DNA of 10,351 bases. Origin: Euperipatoides rowelli. Taxonomy: Eukaryota > Onychophora > Udeonychophora > Euonychophora > Peripatopsidae. The notes below the pieces were generated by a model. The model made no database searches and was not told the origin of the DNA. It saw only the letters and a program-made list of their open reading frames with translations. Below are positions 8,413-10,351 of this stretch, piece by piece (within the stretch, counting starts at the first letter, position 1; each line of letters begins with the position of its first letter). A program made the position numbers and the translations under genes. The stretch is taken from NCBI GenBank assembly GCA_003024985.2, contig PXIH01S0047351.1; one strand, given 5' to 3'.

Positions 8413-8416
8413 GCTA
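8396..8416. repeat. Short perfect inverted repeat
   Basis: tagcctac at 8396-8403 and gtaggcta at 8409-8416 are exact reverse complements around a 5-nt loop. The structure spans the stop codon of the candidate small ORF. Related taggcctac-like words recur near 8023 and 8729, so it may be a fragment of a dispersed element. Confidence 0.6.
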
Positions 8417-9045
8417 CCCATCATCAGATGGATAAATAAATAAAAATTAACAAATTGAATGGCTGTATTGAAAATCCTATTGTATTACATAGGAATAAGA
8501 AGACTAATGAAAAGTTATTTTGGAAGGCTGGGAAAGGCAATGATGATTTTGAAAGAAACAAGGGGATACAATACCTGAATTCTACAAGATATTTAATTAA
8601 CTATAATTGTAGCATGATTTATAACATCAACACTACAATGCTTAACAGAATAATATCCTTACTTGCATTCTCTATTGTTAAGAAACTGTTCAATAAAACC
8701 TAAAAATTTGATGATGGGTATAGTAAGTAGGCCTACACAGAACATATGGTGAAAAATGAAATCACGGGGATTCTCCCAGCTACTTAAAAAAATACTTTTA
8801 AATATTATACTTCTTTTATATAATAAATAACACTAATTCAGTCAGTGATCTAACAAGCTATGTTCTAGAATAGTGCCTTGTGCTTTTTGTAAGAGCTTAC
8901 AAGTTTTCCAACAAAACAAAACAATATTATTCCATTCCAGAATGAAATAGCCACATTAATTTGATTACCTTCATTTTATTCTTTCTTTTGCTTTCTTTTA
9001 TTTAAAAATGTTTTTTTTTAATATACTGTAACTATTTTCAAGCTA
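8417..9045. other. AT-rich spacer upstream of the second Cys-rich ORF
   Basis: No real gene is seen. An 82-codon frame at 8455-8703 opens at TTG and has no ATG near its start, so it is not credible in a eukaryote. A pyrimidine-rich stretch at about 8977-9019 (ttctttcttttgctttc and a T-run) precedes the next ORF and could be a splice acceptor tract. The nearest AG (ttttcaag, ending 9042) is a weak acceptor. The 7-bp arms ttgtaag and cttacaa, separated by two bases, lie near 8888-8903. Confidence 0.4.
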
Positions 9046-9987
9046 ATGAAAACGAAAATGAGTTCGAGAAAAAAGAATAAATGCATCCCGGTGAACATTT
9101 ATTGTACAGGCTGCAAAAGTCTATATAACAGTGAGTGTGATTTGGGAAAAATGGTAAAAGTAATCAATACTTGTAATGATTATGAATGTAATAGCCATAA
9201 TGGAAATATAATTGATTGCTTGGATTGTATGGAGGCAGGCAACTGTAATAGCCATAATGGAAATATAATTGATTGCTTGGATTGTATGGAGGCAAGAAAC
9301 TGCCAAACTAATAACAAAAGAACAAAGAAAAATCGATACATAGATACACAGACACAATTTGATAATAATAATAATAATAACAATAAAATAAGAAAATCTC
9401 CAAGTAAATATCGAAAAGGGAAAACTGCTTCTAAAACTCTATTAAATGTCTTAAGTCGAGAACCATCTGCAACATCAGTTGGAAACCTATCTACATATTC
9501 TAATAATTTATCTAAAACAAATCTGCATAAATCGGCCTCTGGACGACTTAGAAACTCTATGAATAGACCTCAGAAAGGAAAAAATGCGTCTAATATGGAT
9601 TTAAGTTTTCCAAGTCGAGGATCGTCTACAACTTTAGTTGGAAATCTATGTAATTATCCTGATGGTTCTAAAACAGATTTGTGTAAAGCGTCCTTTAATC
9701 GGCTAAAAAGATCTATGAGTAAAAATAAAGTAGTGAAATTTAACAGCTTGAATAAAAATTCTGAATACAAAGATAATTTCAAAATTAAAAATACAAAATA
9801 TAAGAATGCAGGAGAGCCAAAAGTAAAAACATCATCAATTAAGGTGTATCGAAGCCCCTGTAGACAATTGTCATTAGATTCGCTAGATTATTGGAAAGCC
9901 CTTGCAGAATCGTCAGCTCAATTAGAAAAACAAGAGGTTATGAGAAGTAAATCGATTTTAAAAAAAACAAAGTCAAAATATTATTAA
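9046..9987 (+). CDS. Cys-rich N-terminus, repeat-bearing basic protein; apparent relative of the ORF at 852
   Basis: Single-exon ORF of 313 codons starting at ATG 9046; a second ATG at 9058 is equally possible. Cys20-x2-Cys23 and Cys43-x4-Cys48 may form a degenerate zinc site. A 19-residue unit with a DCLDC motif then occurs twice (Cys58/61 and Cys77/80). A seven-Asn run (107-113) comes from an AAT repeat. Residues 123-174 and 176-225 are a diverged direct repeat of period about 53: KGK, then SVGNL or LVGNL, then SKTNLHKS or SKTDLCKA. YRSPCR lies at 268-273, followed by a short, probably helical segment (LDSLDYWKALAESSAQLEKQ) and a basic end with RSKS. No signal peptide or membrane segment is seen. 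The order of Cys region, repeats, YRSPCR and basic tail matches the ORF at 852, which suggests common ancestry and a nucleic-acid-binding role. No named family is recognised. Confidence 0.65.
   Translation: MKTKMSSRKKNKCIPVNIYCTGCKSLYNSECDLGKMVKVINTCNDYECNSHNGNIIDCLDCMEAGNCNSHNGNIIDCLDCMEARNCQTNNKRTKKNRYIDTQTQFDNNNNNNNKIRKSPSKYRKGKTASKTLLNVLSREPSATSVGNLSTYSNNLSKTNLHKSASGRLRNSMNRPQKGKNASNMDLSFPSRGSSTTLVGNLCNYPDGSKTDLCKASFNRLKRSMSKNKVVKFNSLNKNSEYKDNFKIKNTKYKNAGEPKVKTSSIKVYRSPCRQLSLDSLDYWKALAESSAQLEKQEVMRSKSILKKTKSKYY
9187..9300 (+). repeat. 57-bp in-frame tandem duplication in the Cys-rich region
   Basis: Copies at 9187-9243 and 9244-9300 are each 57 bp (19 codons) and match at 55 of 57 positions; the two differences lie near the 3' end. 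The duplication adds one CNSHNG...DCLDC unit, hence three more cysteines, without breaking the frame. It must be recent, or kept similar by conversion. Confidence 0.95.
9361..9386 (+). repeat. AAT microsatellite coding for poly-Asn
   Basis: A run of AAT codons with one AAC encodes residues 107-113 of the second large ORF. It is probably length-variable and sits between the Cys-rich and the repeat regions. Confidence 0.85.
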
Positions 9988-10114
9988 GGAAAATGTATTT
10001 ATAAAAATGGCAAAAAGAGATACCGGATAATATGTATTATGAGTATAAATTGTTTCATTTTCACTTAGCACTGATTCTCATAATAATTAGGGAATTTCAT
10101 TATCTTTAATCAAT

Positions 10115-10140
10115 AATAAAGAAAATATTTTACAAATAAA
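10115..10140 (+). terminator. Two polyadenylation signals after the second large ORF
   Basis: AATAAA occurs at 10115-10120 and at 10135-10140, about 130 to 150 bp after the stop codon. A T-rich run follows at 10147-10158, as expected of a downstream element. The arrangement mirrors the doubled signal after the ORF at 852. Confidence 0.5.
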
Positions 10141-10203
10141 TTTCTATTTTTTTTTTTAGTAATAAATAGCAAAGCTAATATTTGTTAGAAAATATAATTT
10201 TAC

Positions 10204-10254
10204 CTTCGGCTTTGACCCAAGTAGTGTTCGCTTAGGCGTTAGAAAAGTTGAAGG
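10204..10254 (-). other. Candidate 51-nt coding micro-exon on the minus strand
   Basis: On the minus strand an acceptor-like tgattaatag ends at 10255. It is followed by 51 nt with no stop in the phase-0 frame (17 codons, PSTFLTPKRTLLGSKPK), then a donor-like GAAG/GTAAAA with GT at 10203-10202. The segment is visibly richer in G and C than its flanks. A stop in the same frame lies directly at the acceptor, so if it is coding it must be spliced. Upstream exons would lie beyond the right edge. No family is recognised; chance is possible at this length. Confidence 0.3.
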
Positions 10255-10351
10255 CTATTAATCAATGTGAAATCATGATGAGTAACGTATACTTCCTGAA
10301 TATATTATGTGAAATTAAAAATTTGTTCTATGTGTTTTTTTCATGTAAAAT

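Noticed and set aside
8455-8703. 82-codon plus-strand frame
   Set aside because: It opens at TTG with no nearby ATG, has AT-driven composition and no recognisable domain.
6690-8912. Shared word ttacaagttttccaa near 6697 and 8898
   Set aside because: Only about 15 bp with no flanking similarity; expected by chance or as a trivial repeat fragment.
9121-9383. Two minus-strand hydrophobic frames
   Set aside because: Antisense shadows of the Cys-rich region of the second large ORF; their internal repeat is the 57-bp duplication.

Overview
The window is AT-rich eukaryotic nuclear DNA, most likely from an animal and plausibly an aquatic invertebrate; I cannot name the species. The reasons are long non-coding stretches, microsatellites, AATAAA polyadenylation signals, splice-like sites, decayed dispersed repeats and satellite-like tandem arrays. 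I see no bacterial operon structure, no tRNA or rRNA, and no transposase, reverse transcriptase, integrase, polymerase or capsid gene.

Layout from left to right. Positions 1-362 hold one copy of a dispersed repeat. An AT-rich spacer with a 32-bp perfect palindrome follows. At 852-1991 is a single-exon ORF for a basic protein with a zinc ribbon, an AT-hook and 36-residue repeats, followed by two polyadenylation signals. From 2685 to 4485 the DNA is almost all repeats: a GAT/GTG microsatellite, a 16-bp repeat, a nested 44-bp and 165-231-bp repeat, and a five-unit ~127-bp array with G-rich linkers. A second, longer copy of the first dispersed repeat lies at 5235-5868. It adjoins a poly-T tract and a minus-strand AATAAA that together look like the 3' end of a minus-strand transcript or retrocopy. 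Positions 5916-8040 hold no convincing gene. A doubtful 47-codon ORF or exon is at 8269-8412. At 9046-9987 is a second single-exon ORF for a basic, cysteine-rich protein, again with two polyadenylation signals. Near the right edge a 51-nt minus-strand segment has the form of a small exon.

The most interesting point is that the two large plus-strand ORFs appear to be distant relatives. Each has an N-terminal Cys-pair region, a middle of internal repeats rich in Ser, Lys and Arg, a shared YRSPCR motif near the C-terminus, and a basic tail with an RSKS motif. They look like fast-evolving nuclear DNA- or chromatin-binding proteins. The zinc ribbon of the first recalls, from memory and unsearched, small zinc ribbons (DUF5679-type) of large DNA viruses and Polinton/adintovirus-like elements. 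An endogenised viral or mobile-element origin is therefore possible but not shown.
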